Positions 1 to 7,636 of a stretch of 64,000 bases of DNA are shown here, in pieces. A model generated the notes under the pieces. That model saw nothing but the letters and a program-made list of their open reading frames with translations, was not told the origin of the DNA and did not search any database. The position numbers and the translations under genes are program-made. Source of the DNA: a virus; the IMG/VR virus record IMGVR_UViG_3300046791_000454, positions 1 through 64,000 of that record. The stretch is one strand, 5' to 3'. Position 1 is the stretch's first letter, and every line of letters begins with the position of its first letter.

Positions 1-741
1 GCAGTACAGATCCTCTGGATGTAACGAATGCTCACCAACGCTTTTGGTGGCGAACGGGTTTTTTCGAAGTGGCACTTTCGAGTGCCACCAGCATTCCTTA
101 CAGCGCGGCGCGCACGTCTCGAAACAGGCGCGCAGTCCCGCGAGCTCGGCCGCCCGCTGACGGAGGATCTCTCCGCACGCCTGCGGACCATCGAGCGGGT
201 TGTGCACCAGCGGCGCCACCGCTTGTTGCCAAAATGCGTTCCGAGCGATCCACCATTCCACGGTCTGGCCACGCAGCTCCGCCTGTCGCGTCTCACACAC
301 GGATTGGCACACGAGGCACGAGCGCTCAATTTCGTGGGCCTCGGAGCCGTGACCGCATGAACAGCCAGCGGCGTCCGCGGGGGCGCCGCGCATGATCTTT
401 CGCAGCGCCTCAGTCGGCGGGCGCGCTGGACCTGTCGCCATGTCGTAGGCCGCATCCGACGTGATCACGGTCTCGGGCTCATCTGCCGAGGTAGCGGCGG
501 CGAGCAGGGCACGGAGGCGGTGAACACGAGCATGCGCCTCGGGGGCGGTCATGATCGGCAGGTCCAGCGCCTCCCGCAGCCCCGCCTCCAGCGCCGCCGC
601 GCGCGTCTGCCATTCGAGCGCCGTGGCCATGAACATCTCGGCGCGCTCGTGCTCCTCTTCCCACGCGTCAACGGCATCGAGGGCCATTTCGTAATCATAG
701 TTGGCGCCCTCAATCTGCTCCCGCATCTCGGCGGGCGTCAC
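1..741 (-). CDS. Hypothetical phage protein, C-terminus cut by window edge
   Basis: The reading frame is open from a GTG at 741 to the first base, so at least 247 codons are present and the stop lies outside the window. The GTG overlaps the stop of the upstream gene (GTGA); an in-frame ATG at 726 is the alternative start. The N-terminal half is Glu/Ala-rich and helical. The second half is rich in Cys and Trp, with CSCGH and CLVC near residues 120-140 and CFETCAPRCKECWW near 210-225, which suggests zinc binding. No family is recognised. It is the last visible member of the leftward early chain. Confidence 0.6.
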   Translation of the reverse strand, partial: MTPAEMREQIEGANYDYEMALDAVDAWEEEHERAEMFMATALEWQTRAAALEAGLREALDLPIMTAPEAHARVHRLRALLAAATSADEPETVITSDAAYDMATGPARPPTEALRKIMRGAPADAAGCSCGHGSEAHEIERSCLVCQSVCETRQAELRGQTVEWWIARNAFWQQAVAPLVHNPLDGPQACGEILRQRAAELAGLRACFETCAPRCKECWWHSKVPLRKNPFATKSVGEHSLHPEDLYC

Positions 742-956
742 GGGCGCACCTTCGGGAGCAGGGCGCGCAACCGGGCAGGGACCGTGTGCAGCGGATGGTC
801 GGAGCCTAGTACGACGTGGCCCTCGCACGCGAGCAGGTCCACCGTGTGCTCAATGAGGGCCAGCGCCTCGGCCAGGCCCGCCTCTGCGGCCTCAGCGCGG
901 TCGAGCGCCTGGCGCGCGGCCTTGTTGGCCGCTGCCACTGCTGCCGCCGGCGTCAT
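738..956 (-). CDS. Small Ala-rich hypothetical protein
   Basis: This 72-residue protein is predicted helical, with an Ala/Glu-rich first half (AAAVAAANKAARQALDRAEA) and a C-terminal LRALLPKVRP. Its ATG overlaps the upstream stop (ATGA at 953-956) and its stop overlaps the next GTG, so it is embedded in the translationally coupled chain. Coding status rests on this coupling and on filling the space between neighbours. Function unknown. Confidence 0.55.
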   Translation of the reverse strand: MTPAAAVAAANKAARQALDRAEAAEAGLAEALALIEHTVDLLACEGHVVLGSDHPLHTVPARLRALLPKVRP

Positions 957-1150
957 ACTCCCTCCTCAAGGCGAAAGCTCGCCGCGTACACCCCGACCGG
1001 GCAATCCCAATCATCGCCATCCGCGATGGTGTCGTGTCGCTGGGGCCGGTCGGGCCCGTCGAACCCACCGCAGCATGGGCACTGCCAACCGTCAGTCACG
1101 AGGTCGGACACGTGCTCCGCGACGGCGATAGCGGCTTCGGCGCGCGTCAC
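953..1150 (-). CDS. Small Cys-containing hypothetical protein
   Basis: The GTG at 1150 was chosen as start because it overlaps the upstream stop as GTGA; the frame is open further up, to an ATG at 1186, which would overlap the upstream gene by 40 bases. The product has 65 residues. A CPCCGG motif near residue 24 and a later Cys (DWDCPVG) hint at a small metal-binding fold. The stop overlaps the next ATG (ATGA). No family recognised. Confidence 0.55.
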   Translation of the reverse strand: MTRAEAAIAVAEHVSDLVTDGWQCPCCGGFDGPDRPQRHDTIADGDDWDCPVGVYAASFRLEEGV

Positions 1151-1413
1151 TTCGACACCTTGCGGTAGGCGCGGGCGGCTGCGCACAGCCGATGACTACA
1201 GGGGATCGGGCAATCGGTGCCCGCCCACGCCAGCGCCGCCGCGACCAGGGCGTCCCGCGCCTCGCGCTCGCGGCGGGGGATGACGTGCCCAACACGACAG
1301 GGCTTGCGCGAGCTGTGCAGCATTCGCGCGAAGGCCCACGCCTCCTCAGCCGTCGCAAACCGGCGCTTCCAAAGCTCGCCCGTGTTCGTGCGCACGTAGA
1401 ACTTGCCCATCAC
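1147..1413 (-). CDS. Small hypothetical protein
   Basis: This is an 88-residue basic protein starting GTG-ATG at 1413/1410; the ATG at 1410 overlaps the upstream stop as TGATG and is the likelier start. It begins MGKFYVRTNTGELWKRRFAT, followed by helical sequence containing HSSRKPCRVGHVIPRRERE, and has Cys residues near the end (CPIPCSHRLC). Small basic proteins of this kind are common in phage early operons. No specific function can be assigned. Confidence 0.55.
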   Translation of the reverse strand: MMGKFYVRTNTGELWKRRFATAEEAWAFARMLHSSRKPCRVGHVIPRREREARDALVAAALAWAGTDCPIPCSHRLCAAARAYRKVSK

Positions 1414-1820
1414 CGCACCTCCGGAATCGTCGTCTGCCCGCTCGCCTCGTCCGCCTTGCGCCGTCGCGTCTCAGCCGCGTTCCGCATGTGGTCGGCGAGG
1501 TCATGCCGCAGGTGGTCCCTTTGGCAAAGCGCCGCGAGATTGTCGTCCGCGCAGTTCTCAGGACTCTTGTCGTGCACGTGCGCGATCGTGAGCACGATGC
1601 GGAACGTGCGATGCGCCGGCGGCGCGCAGGACCCCGTGTCCGTGTCGAACGCGTCGAGAGCGCACGGGTGAAACGTCCCGTCCTTGTCGCGGTAGCCAGT
1701 CGCGCCGTTGGCGACGCCGCACCACTCGCACTTGTTCTCGGCCCGCGCGAGGATGCGGGCGCGGATGGCCTTCCACGCCTTCGGGTAGCGGCCTCGGTTG
1801 TCGGCTCGAATCGGCATCAT
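1410..1820 (-). CDS. HNH endonuclease
   Basis: This is a 136-residue protein with the layout of small phage HNH nucleases. CEWC at 31-34 is a metal-binding pair, LTIAHVH at 78-83 supplies the catalytic His region, and NLAALCQRDHLRHD at 94-107 carries the N and second H. The second zinc knuckle is altered: the usual CxxC before the last His reads CQRD, so one ligand is missing or replaced by Asp. HNH enzymes cut DNA with a single metal ion; in phages they act in packaging, homing or recombination. Here it lies far from the terminase, so homing or host-DNA cutting fits better than packaging. ATG at 1820 follows the upstream TAG directly. Confidence 0.8.
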   Translation of the reverse strand: MMPIRADNRGRYPKAWKAIRARILARAENKCEWCGVANGATGYRDKDGTFHPCALDAFDTDTGSCAPPAHRTFRIVLTIAHVHDKSPENCADDNLAALCQRDHLRHDLADHMRNAAETRRRKADEASGQTTIPEVR

Positions 1821-2078
1821 CTACTCCTGGGCCCGGGCCCACTGCCTCCGAAGCCTTGCCGCCTGCCTGCGCGCGATGCGCGGCAGCTCGAAGCGAAGCG
1901 CCTCCTCGACGTCGTGCCGCGTGAGAAACGGGTACAGCCCGACGATCCGCAGGACCGAGAAGCCGTCGACGAAGAGGGCGCCGATCGCGGCCGTCGTCAC
2001 GCGAGTCCCCTTCACCCGCGGCTTGCCGGAGCAGCGGCCGGGGGTGGCGACGATGCGCGGCGGGTAGACGAGCTTCAT
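1821..2078 (-). CDS. DUF433 family protein
   Basis: This 85-residue protein matches the DUF433 pattern: PRIVATPGRCSGKPRVKGTR near the start, then an alternating hydrophobic helix and YPFLTRHDVEEALRFE near residue 50-65. DUF433 proteins are small wHTH-like proteins, many of which are antitoxins beside PIN/DUF5615-type toxins. No such toxin is adjacent. The immediate upstream partner is instead a 28-residue membrane peptide whose stop overlaps this ATG (ATGA). DNA binding or an antitoxin role is inference. Confidence 0.75.
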   Translation of the reverse strand: MKLVYPPRIVATPGRCSGKPRVKGTRVTTAAIGALFVDGFSVLRIVGLYPFLTRHDVEEALRFELPRIARRQAARLRRQWARAQE

Positions 2079-2161
2079 CGCTTGTCCCTCGGCCCGAGCA
2101 GGTCGGCGAACAGGAGCCCGAAAGCGCAGCAGACGGCGAAGATGGCGAGCTCCACTGTCAT
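2075..2161 (-). CDS. 28-residue single-pass membrane peptide
   Basis: A tiny ORF with ATG at 2161 and TGA at 2075-2077. Residues 4-22 (ELAIFAVCCAFGLLFADLL) form one hydrophobic segment, followed by a charged tail GPRDKR. It overlaps both neighbours by four bases: its ATG lies in the stop of the cREC gene and its stop lies in the ATG of the DUF433 gene. This exact double ATGA coupling, filling what would otherwise be an 80-base gap, is the main reason to call it. The role is unknown; a toxin-like or regulatory membrane peptide is possible. Confidence 0.55.
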   Translation of the reverse strand: MTVELAIFAVCCAFGLLFADLLGPRDKR

Positions 2162-2565
2162 GACCACCTCGGCGAGAACGGTTGAATCGAGAACGCGATG
2201 CCGAACCCGCTCAGGATGGCGGCCATGCGCCGAGCCCCCTCAGGGTTCCAGCTGTGAATCACGACGAGGCGCGGTGCCTTCGAAGAAGGAAGCGCGCAGA
2301 TGGCTTCGACAACGTGGGTGCCCGTCTTGCCGGTTCGCTCACCGGGTACGACGAGGTGGGGCGCATGCTCGGCGTCGAGGTCCGCAATCTCGAAGTCCTC
2401 CAGGTCGTGGTCCAGCCACATCTCCTCGAAGCGCTTGCCGCTCAGGGCCTCGACGGCCTCGGCGTAGCTGCGCGCTTCCACGACGTCGTGGCCGAGGCCG
2501 CGGAGCATGGGCCCGATGACCTCGTGCCGCTCCGGCATGTCGTCGAGGACGAGAACGCGGCTCAC
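2158..2565 (-). CDS. cREC domain protein (cyclic-phosphate-processing receiver-like)
   Basis: Start at GTG 2565, which overlaps the upstream stop (GTGA); 135 residues. The sequence carries the hallmarks of the cREC family: an N-terminal strand ending VLVLDDM (4-10) with PERHE following, WLDHDLED (50-57), TGTHVVEAI (81-89) and IHSWNPEGARRM (103-114). The family is a receiver-like fold that lost phosphorelay function and is predicted from comparative genomics to act on cyclic or terminal phosphates of nucleotides or RNA. The genome also encodes an RNA ligase (16978-17955), so an RNA-repair or nucleotide-signal role is a reasonable inference. Confidence 0.8.
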   Translation of the reverse strand: MSRVLVLDDMPERHEVIGPMLRGLGHDVVEARSYAEAVEALSGKRFEEMWLDHDLEDFEIADLDAEHAPHLVVPGERTGKTGTHVVEAICALPSSKAPRLVVIHSWNPEGARRMAAILSGFGIAFSIQPFSPRWS

Positions 2566-3041
2566 GCTTCCCCCACGAAGTTCTCGCCCGCCACCGGCGC
2601 CAGCGCTTCGTAGGCCCGCCGTGCCGCGCAGAGCTCCGGGCACCGGTCGAGCGGCTCCCCGCACGCAGCGCAGAGCCCGCGCTGCCGCACGGCCGCGAGG
2701 AGCACCTTGAGCGCCGCGGCCCTGCCCTCGGCTGCTTCTTTCCAGTCGTCGCGCTCGCCGCAGAGCTCGAGCATGTCCTGCCCGAGCTGGGCCTGGTAGA
2801 CTGCAAGCTCCCGCCGGGCGGCGTCCCGCTGCTCGGTCCTCATGTCAATCAGCACCGTCGCGTTGGCGTAGGAGCGTTCAAGCGCGTCGAGACGGTCCGC
2901 GAGGACCGTGAGTCGCTGGCGGTAGACGGCGGCGCGCGTGGCATGCGCAAGCAGCTTGGCATGCTCGGAGACAGCCAGGACAACGACGCCGTAGACGCAC
3001 TGCACGTTCTTCAGCAACTGCACGAGCCAGTCGGGCATCAC
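2562..3041 (-). CDS. Coiled-coil hypothetical protein with C-terminal Cys cluster
   Basis: The likely start is ATG 3038, overlapping the upstream stop (TGATG); an in-frame GTG lies just before at 3041. The product is about 158 residues. A weakly hydrophobic segment at about 15-35 (VYGVVVLAVSEHAKLLAHA) is followed by a long Arg/Glu/Ala coiled coil. The tail, CAACGEPLDRCPELCAARRA, suggests a small zinc knuckle. No family recognised. Confidence 0.6.
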   Translation of the reverse strand: MMPDWLVQLLKNVQCVYGVVVLAVSEHAKLLAHATRAAVYRQRLTVLADRLDALERSYANATVLIDMRTEQRDAARRELAVYQAQLGQDMLELCGERDDWKEAAEGRAAALKVLLAAVRQRGLCAACGEPLDRCPELCAARRAYEALAPVAGENFVGEA

Positions 3042-3844
3042 ACACCTCCGAGGGCCGTCAAGAGACGGCGGCGGGCGTTGTCGTCCAGGAGAGAGACGAA
3101 GCGGGCTACGTCGACGGGCGCAAAGGCGACGACGGTTCGTGCGAGCTTAGCTACACGGTCCTCTTCGACGCCGAGCGCTTCGCGGACGACGGCGTTAATC
3201 TTCTGCTGGAGCTTCTTCCGCTCCGGCTCCGTCTTGGGCCTGGGCTCGGCCTTGGCGGCTTCGGCGGCGGCGCGTGCGACCTCCGTTACCTTCGCCGCCT
3301 GCTCAGGCGTCGGGTTCTTCGGCCCGAGCTTGGCGGCCTCCTTCTGGCCTAGCAGGCCGGCCTTGTAGAGGTTCACGGCTGGCTCGGGCGCTCGGAGCAC
3401 GGCACGGTCGCGAACCTGCTCCCTGGTCATGGGAGGATTCCGGGCCTTAGACCCTGAATCCTCATCCGGCTTGCTGTGTTGGTTCGCGCCGTTCGCCTCG
3501 CGGCCGTCGCCTTCCGGCGCCGTCACCAGGCGGAGAGCGGGCTTGCCGATCGCGGCTTCGAGGAAGGGCGCGATCTCGGCGTACGGCTTCCCAAGACCCC
3601 ACGGCTGGCGGTGCTCACAGAACTCCTCGAACGTGCGGAAGGTCGAGTCGTCGGGCTTGTTCATGAGCGTCCACGCGCGGTGCTCCCGACAGAGCTCGAC
3701 GTAGCCCTTGAACCGCTCGGGCGCCTTCGGCAGGTCGTGGACAATCGACTGCATCGTCAGGCGCACGTGCTGCGCCCACTCGACAGTGCCAACCGCCGCC
3801 GCCTTCTTGCCTACCCCCGGATCAGCCAGCACGAGCCGCTCCAT
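3038..3844 (-). CDS. Hypothetical early protein, possibly replication- or DNA-associated
   Basis: This 268-residue protein has a conserved-looking N-terminal part with STFRTFEEFCEHRQPWGLGK (about 67-86). A basic Ala/Lys/Glu linker (about 120-210) follows, then a C-terminal helical part (ARFVSLLDDNARRRLLTAL). The FRTFEEFC...GLG pattern recurs in proteins of mobile elements and high-GC bacteria near replication or partition genes, but I cannot assign it firmly. The ATG lies 22 bases inside the end of the helicase gene upstream. Confidence 0.6.
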   Translation of the reverse strand: MERLVLADPGVGKKAAAVGTVEWAQHVRLTMQSIVHDLPKAPERFKGYVELCREHRAWTLMNKPDDSTFRTFEEFCEHRQPWGLGKPYAEIAPFLEAAIGKPALRLVTAPEGDGREANGANQHSKPDEDSGSKARNPPMTREQVRDRAVLRAPEPAVNLYKAGLLGQKEAAKLGPKNPTPEQAAKVTEVARAAAEAAKAEPRPKTEPERKKLQQKINAVVREALGVEEDRVAKLARTVVAFAPVDVARFVSLLDDNARRRLLTALGGV

Positions 3845-5333
3845 TCGTCGGTGGCTTCGGTGCGGGCGCGGCCGCCGGAGCTCCGCGGAAGTGCTCGCCG
3901 AGCTTTAGAATCTCACGCGGGGGGAGATGTCGGAGTGCGGGGAACTTGCCGCGGGCTTCGTCCACGATCTCGTTCTCTTCGGGCGATAGGCGCCCGTGCA
4001 AGTCAGCGTATTCGTCTCCCCCCATCTCGGCCCCGTAGGGCCGGAAGGACGACTTCCAGTGCTTCGGCGCGACACCGCCCTCGCCCTTCTCGCGAAACGT
4101 CTCTTCCTGCTCCTCGAGGATTCGATCGATGAACCCGCGCATCGGAGGATCGTCGGGCACGTAGATGTAGGCGAGCTGCTGTTCCCATGGGCGCCCGCAG
4201 TTCGGGTCGACGCGCGTCGCGCGCGCGAACGCCTGCTCAAGCCACGGCTCCGAACGCTTGTCCGTCAGGCAGACAAGATGCGTGACGTCCGGCACGTCGA
4301 GCCCTTCGTAGGCCATGTTGACCGTCACAAGCACGTGGCATTCACCGTTCTCGCGGAAGCGCCGCAAGGCGCGCTGGGAGCGAGGCGCGTCTGAGACGCA
4401 CAAGGCGACCTGGAAGCTGGTACCGAGTCGCTCCTTGATAGACTTCGCCATCTGCTTCGCAGCGTCCTGCGAATGGCAGATGACGATCATGCGGCTCTGA
4501 TAGACGTTCCGCCGGAAGTCGAGCCAATCGTCCAGCGCCTTGCAAGCGAACTCGGCTCGGAATTCAGGGTCAAGCAACGCCGCCTTGAGCGCGCGCCCGG
4601 TCTCCTTCTTGCTAGCCTCCTTGAGGGCGACGCGATGCGATCGATTGCGGTAGTCGTAGTGCGAGGTCCCATCCGTCAGGCGGAAGAACGCCTGGAGCAC
4701 CGCGTGCTCCTCGAGTGCTTGCCGACGTGTGTACTTGATGGTGGGTTTCGCGCGCTTGGTGTCCTCGTCGTATTCAACGAACGGGATACGCTCCCCGTCG
4801 TGGCGTCGTAACGTCCCACTCATGAGCAGCGTCAGGGTCGCGAACTCCTTCAGTTCGCGGATGGCCTTCGCCCATTGCGCATGTTCTGCATCGGCGAGGT
4901 GGTGAGGCTCGTCCAGCACGAGCAGGTAGCGCTTGCCCATGAAACGCTTGATATGTCGCTTTACCGCACGCACCACGGCCGCGTATGTGGTGACGTAGCC
5001 GCTCGCCGCGAAGATCGCTTGCTGCGTCGACCCGAGCGACTTGTTTCCTTCTGCGTTGATGTGCCGCGGCAGCCCGTGTGCCGGATCGTGGAATGCCAGC
5101 TTCGTCTGATGGCGAAGAGCATCGTTCGGCCCGATGATGCACACGGCATCGACGATGCAGGCGTCCAGGAGCTCGTGCGCGAAGATCGCCGCGAGCCTAT
5201 TCTTGCCACCACCAGGCGTGACGGACGCGACGAACACCTTCTCGGTTCGCCGTCCGTTGATGATGTCTTCGGCGAGGGCCTTCCCCTCCCACTGGTGAGA
5301 CCGAAGAAGCCCGTATCGTTCGTCCTGAATCAT
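3822..5333 (-). CDS. SF2 DExH helicase / ATPase
   Basis: Start at ATG 5333, overlapping the upstream stop (ATGA); a 60-base in-frame extension above it is not supported. The product has 503 residues. Superfamily 2 motifs in order: I TPGGGKN (39-45), II LDEPHH (140-145), III SGT (172-174), then the second RecA-like domain with HVLVTVNMAYEGLDVPDVTH (about 333-352) and motif VI QAFARATR (367-374). Such phage helicases remodel replication forks or recombination intermediates. The P-loop ends in Asn where Thr or Ser normally coordinates Mg2+, an unusual change. Confidence 0.85.
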   Translation of the reverse strand: MIQDERYGLLRSHQWEGKALAEDIINGRRTEKVFVASVTPGGGKNRLAAIFAHELLDACIVDAVCIIGPNDALRHQTKLAFHDPAHGLPRHINAEGNKSLGSTQQAIFAASGYVTTYAAVVRAVKRHIKRFMGKRYLLVLDEPHHLADAEHAQWAKAIRELKEFATLTLLMSGTLRRHDGERIPFVEYDEDTKRAKPTIKYTRRQALEEHAVLQAFFRLTDGTSHYDYRNRSHRVALKEASKKETGRALKAALLDPEFRAEFACKALDDWLDFRRNVYQSRMIVICHSQDAAKQMAKSIKERLGTSFQVALCVSDAPRSQRALRRFRENGECHVLVTVNMAYEGLDVPDVTHLVCLTDKRSEPWLEQAFARATRVDPNCGRPWEQQLAYIYVPDDPPMRGFIDRILEEQEETFREKGEGGVAPKHWKSSFRPYGAEMGGDEYADLHGRLSPEENEIVDEARGKFPALRHLPPREILKLGEHFRGAPAAAPAPKPPTNGAARAG

Positions 5334-5938
5334 CGTCCCTCTCCCGTCCACCCCTGCTCCCGCAACCGCCCAGCCACATCCGGCCCGACCCACGAGGCGC
5401 TCTTCAGCACCTTCCCCCGCTCGTCCACCGTCGTCGGGAACTTGCGCATGTTCGCCGCGTGAATCTCGGCGGCAATCGGCGCCCCGTTGATTCCGAACTC
5501 CAATCGCGTGCCAGCCACCACATAGTCAATGTCTCCGCACGCGTCAGCGAATGCCGGCAAGTCGACGCAGAGCGGATGATTGTCAATCGCGTGCATGAGC
5601 CACGACTTGAGCGACATGTCCGTGCCGGGTGCGGCGAAGTCCAGGCCGCATGCCTCCAGGGCCTCGAAGCACTCCTCGACGATGAGGCGCAACCGAAGCC
5701 GCACGCGGTCGTCGCCAGGCACGCGCGGCGCCTCGAGCACCGGCGCCCCCGCTGCTTCGTGGAACTCGCGGACCATGGCCGGCAGGTCCAGCGCGCGGCG
5801 TTCGAGTACGAGGCGCGTGTTGCTCGCCTGCAACTCGTCACGCTGCCGCCGCAGCTGGTCCCGCTCGCAGAGCACCCGCGCGAGGGCATCGGCCACCGTT
5901 TCGCCAGGCAGCTCGGGTCCGAGGTCGGCGGCGCTCAT
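5330..5938 (-). CDS. MazG-like / PRA-PH nucleotide pyrophosphohydrolase
   Basis: This 202-residue protein has an N-terminal coiled coil (about 20-48) fused to an all-alpha NTP pyrophosphohydrolase-like domain. It contains MVREFHEA (55-62), IVEECFEALEACG (86-98) and DACGDIDYVVAGT (132-144), and ends with HAANMRKFP. The EExxE and DxxD clusters are the expected Mg2+-binding acidic residues. Such phage enzymes hydrolyse (d)NTPs or signal nucleotides to monophosphates. The next gene in the coupled chain is deoxyribosyltransferase-like, which together suggests nucleotide-pool control. Confidence 0.8.
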   Translation of the reverse strand: MSAADLGPELPGETVADALARVLCERDQLRRQRDELQASNTRLVLERRALDLPAMVREFHEAAGAPVLEAPRVPGDDRVRLRLRLIVEECFEALEACGLDFAAPGTDMSLKSWLMHAIDNHPLCVDLPAFADACGDIDYVVAGTRLEFGINGAPIAAEIHAANMRKFPTTVDERGKVLKSASWVGPDVAGRLREQGWTGEGR

Positions 5939-6369
5939 CGGTCCGAGCTCCCCGGCTCGCGCTGCTCGAGAATCCAGCGCAGGGCCGTCTCGTGGTCGGG
6001 AAACGTCTCGTGGCCCTGAGAGAGGAAGATGCTCCGCGCAGCGTCGCCGCTCACGACGAGCTGCGGCTTCTCACCACCAGTTTCGACCGCGCACGCGAGC
6101 GCGTAGCCGAACTCTACCCAGGCGCCGACGGACGGCTCCGTCGGGACTAAGAGCCAGAAGACGTCCGCGTCCTCGATGCCTTGCAAGTCGCCGGCGGAAG
6201 CGTGCAGACGATCCGACCGGGAGAGGTCGCGGTCCGTCTTGCCAGCGGCGCGCACGGCGGCGACTTCGCGGTCCCAGCGGTGGACGCGGTGGCCGGCGGC
6301 TTCGAGGCGATCCATGAAGCCGCCAGCGATGGCGAGGCTTTCTGACGCGGCTGCCAGGTACACGTTCAC
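5935..6369 (-). CDS. Nucleoside 2-deoxyribosyltransferase-like protein
   Basis: This 144-residue protein begins MNVYLAAASE, the nucleotide-binding strand and loop of the family. It then has GHRVHRWDRE (26-35), DLQGIEDADVFWLLVPTEPS (61-80) and GAWVEFGYALA (82-92). Glu86 in the WVEFGYA motif corresponds to the catalytic glutamate. Family members cleave or exchange bases of deoxynucleosides or nucleotides; related folds also act on NAD derivatives. ATGA overlaps join it to both neighbours. Confidence 0.75.
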   Translation of the reverse strand: MNVYLAAASESLAIAGGFMDRLEAAGHRVHRWDREVAAVRAAGKTDRDLSRSDRLHASAGDLQGIEDADVFWLLVPTEPSVGAWVEFGYALACAVETGGEKPQLVVSGDAARSIFLSQGHETFPDHETALRWILEQREPGSSDR

Positions 6370-6641
6370 GCCTTCCTCCCAGCGAGCGCCTCGACGGCGG
6401 CACGGCGGTCGAGCTCGCAGGCGCCCAGCGCCCGCATGATGCGGTCGGTCTCTTCCTTCGACTGCTTGAGCTCCTCGCGAAGCTCGGCAATCTCCGTCTC
6501 GAGACGCATAGCCAACGCTTCCCAGCGCTCGGCGCGACCTTCGAGGTTGGCCAGCTCCTCGGCGTCGGGGAGCGTGGGCGTGGTCGTTCGCGGCCGCCCG
6601 GTCACGTCCACGGGAGAAAGCGCTTCATAGGCGGTACTCAT
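6366..6641 (-). CDS. Coiled-coil hypothetical protein
   Basis: Start at ATG 6641, overlapping the upstream stop; 91 residues. The N-terminus is short and polar (MSTAYEALSPVDVTGRP). Residues about 30-80 form a Glu/Arg/Leu coiled coil with heptad spacing (AMRLETEIAELREELKQSKE). The stop overlaps the next ATG. No domain recognised. Confidence 0.6.
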   Translation of the reverse strand: MSTAYEALSPVDVTGRPRTTTPTLPDAEELANLEGRAERWEALAMRLETEIAELREELKQSKEETDRIMRALGACELDRRAAVEALAGRKA

Positions 6642-7171
6642 CGGCCAAACTCCCCGCCGCGTTGCACCGCGGCCATGACGGCCTGGACGCCGAACACGTC
6701 GACGCACACGGCCAGAAACAGTTCAGCTCCAGTCAGGTCCGCAATGGTCGACAGGTAGCGCCTGAGGAACGCGACCCGCGCCGCGGGCAGCCCGCCGATA
6801 ACCAGGAGCACGCTGCCGGCGCTGAAGAAGCGCTCGCCGATGCGAAGCTGGCGGGCATGCTCGGCGCTCAGGTCGAGAGCCGCGCCGAGGTCCGGATTGC
6901 AGGCCTGCGCCTGAACCAGGGCCTCGTGGAGGATGTGGGCGACTACGGCGTCGGCTGACGCGCGGCGTGGGCTCCGCTTGGTGAACGCAGTTCCAGGGGT
7001 GGCCGGGCACGTTGCGGGAACGCCGAGCGGGGCCACCTTCGTCTCATGAGCAACAGCACGAACCGCCGACCGGATGCCACTGTCGCGAGGCCCGAGCCGC
7101 TTTGGCGCGAGGCGCTCCGCCTCGTCGATGGGCGAGGCGACAGCGGTGACGATGTTCCGGGCGGCCGACAT
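6638..7171 (-). CDS. Hypothetical protein with a hydrophobic helical segment
   Basis: This 177-residue protein starts at ATG 7171, with AGGAGC about 10 bases upstream. Basic N-terminal half; helical middle (HILHEALVQAQACNPDLG); hydrophobic C-terminal part (FFSAGSVLLVIGGLPAARVA and FLAVCVDVFGVQAVMAAVQ) that may be a buried or membrane-associated helix pair. No family recognised. Confidence 0.6.
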   Translation of the reverse strand: MSAARNIVTAVASPIDEAERLAPKRLGPRDSGIRSAVRAVAHETKVAPLGVPATCPATPGTAFTKRSPRRASADAVVAHILHEALVQAQACNPDLGAALDLSAEHARQLRIGERFFSAGSVLLVIGGLPAARVAFLRRYLSTIADLTGAELFLAVCVDVFGVQAVMAAVQRGGEFGR

Positions 7172-7177
7172 GTGGAT

Positions 7178-7366
7178 TCAGCTCCTGAGGAAATCGCGAA
7201 CATCATCGAGAGGGCGAAGCGGGCGCTGCTCTTGCTGCACGCGCAGCGCCTGGATTTGCCGGGCGTAATCGTCAACGACAATGACGCGGGACCGCCACCC
7301 GATAGACCCAGGGGGGCGCACCCTCGCCGCGAGGACGTGCAGAAACCACGGCAGGCGCGGGACCAT
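7178..7366 (-). CDS. Small hypothetical protein
   Basis: 62 residues, starting at ATG 7366 four bases after the upstream TAG. The N-terminus is hydrophobic and basic (MVPRLPWFLHVLAARV); the C-terminal part is hydrophilic (RVIVVDDYARQIQALRVQQE). Its end carries the AGGAGC ribosome-binding site for the next gene. Support comes from position in the chain only. Confidence 0.45.
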   Translation of the reverse strand: MVPRLPWFLHVLAARVRPPGSIGWRSRVIVVDDYARQIQALRVQQEQRPLRPLDDVRDFLRS

Positions 7367-7369
7367 GAG

Positions 7370-7633
7370 CTACACCGTCTCCGCAACGCCGCAGGTCGCC
7401 GTGGCCTGCTGGTCCTCAAACGCCACGCGCGAGATTGCGGCCATTACCCGTTCACCCGCTTGCCGTTCCGAACCCTCGGGAAGCGAATCCACGGCGCGGT
7501 AGCCGGCGCTCAACAGGATAAGCTTGTGCTCGTCGAAGGCGCCGACGATACGGCGAACGACACGAGCGCGAGCACCCTCGACGAACTCGAAGTCGGCGAC
7601 GATCCGCTGGGCACGCTGGGTAGCTGCGTTCAT
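7370..7633 (-). CDS. Small hypothetical protein
   Basis: 87 residues, beginning MNAATQRAQRIVADFEFVEG, with mixed alpha/beta character and no recognisable motif. It starts three bases after the stop of the gene at 7637-8014, in the leftward chain headed by the HTH gene at 8017. Confidence 0.55.
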   Translation of the reverse strand: MNAATQRAQRIVADFEFVEGARARVVRRIVGAFDEHKLILLSAGYRAVDSLPEGSERQAGERVMAAISRVAFEDQQATATCGVAETV

Positions 7634-7636
7634 GGG

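Noticed and set aside
28-360. 110-codon plus-strand open frame at the left edge
   Set aside because: Antisense to the Cys-rich frame that runs off the left end and is coupled to the upstream gene.
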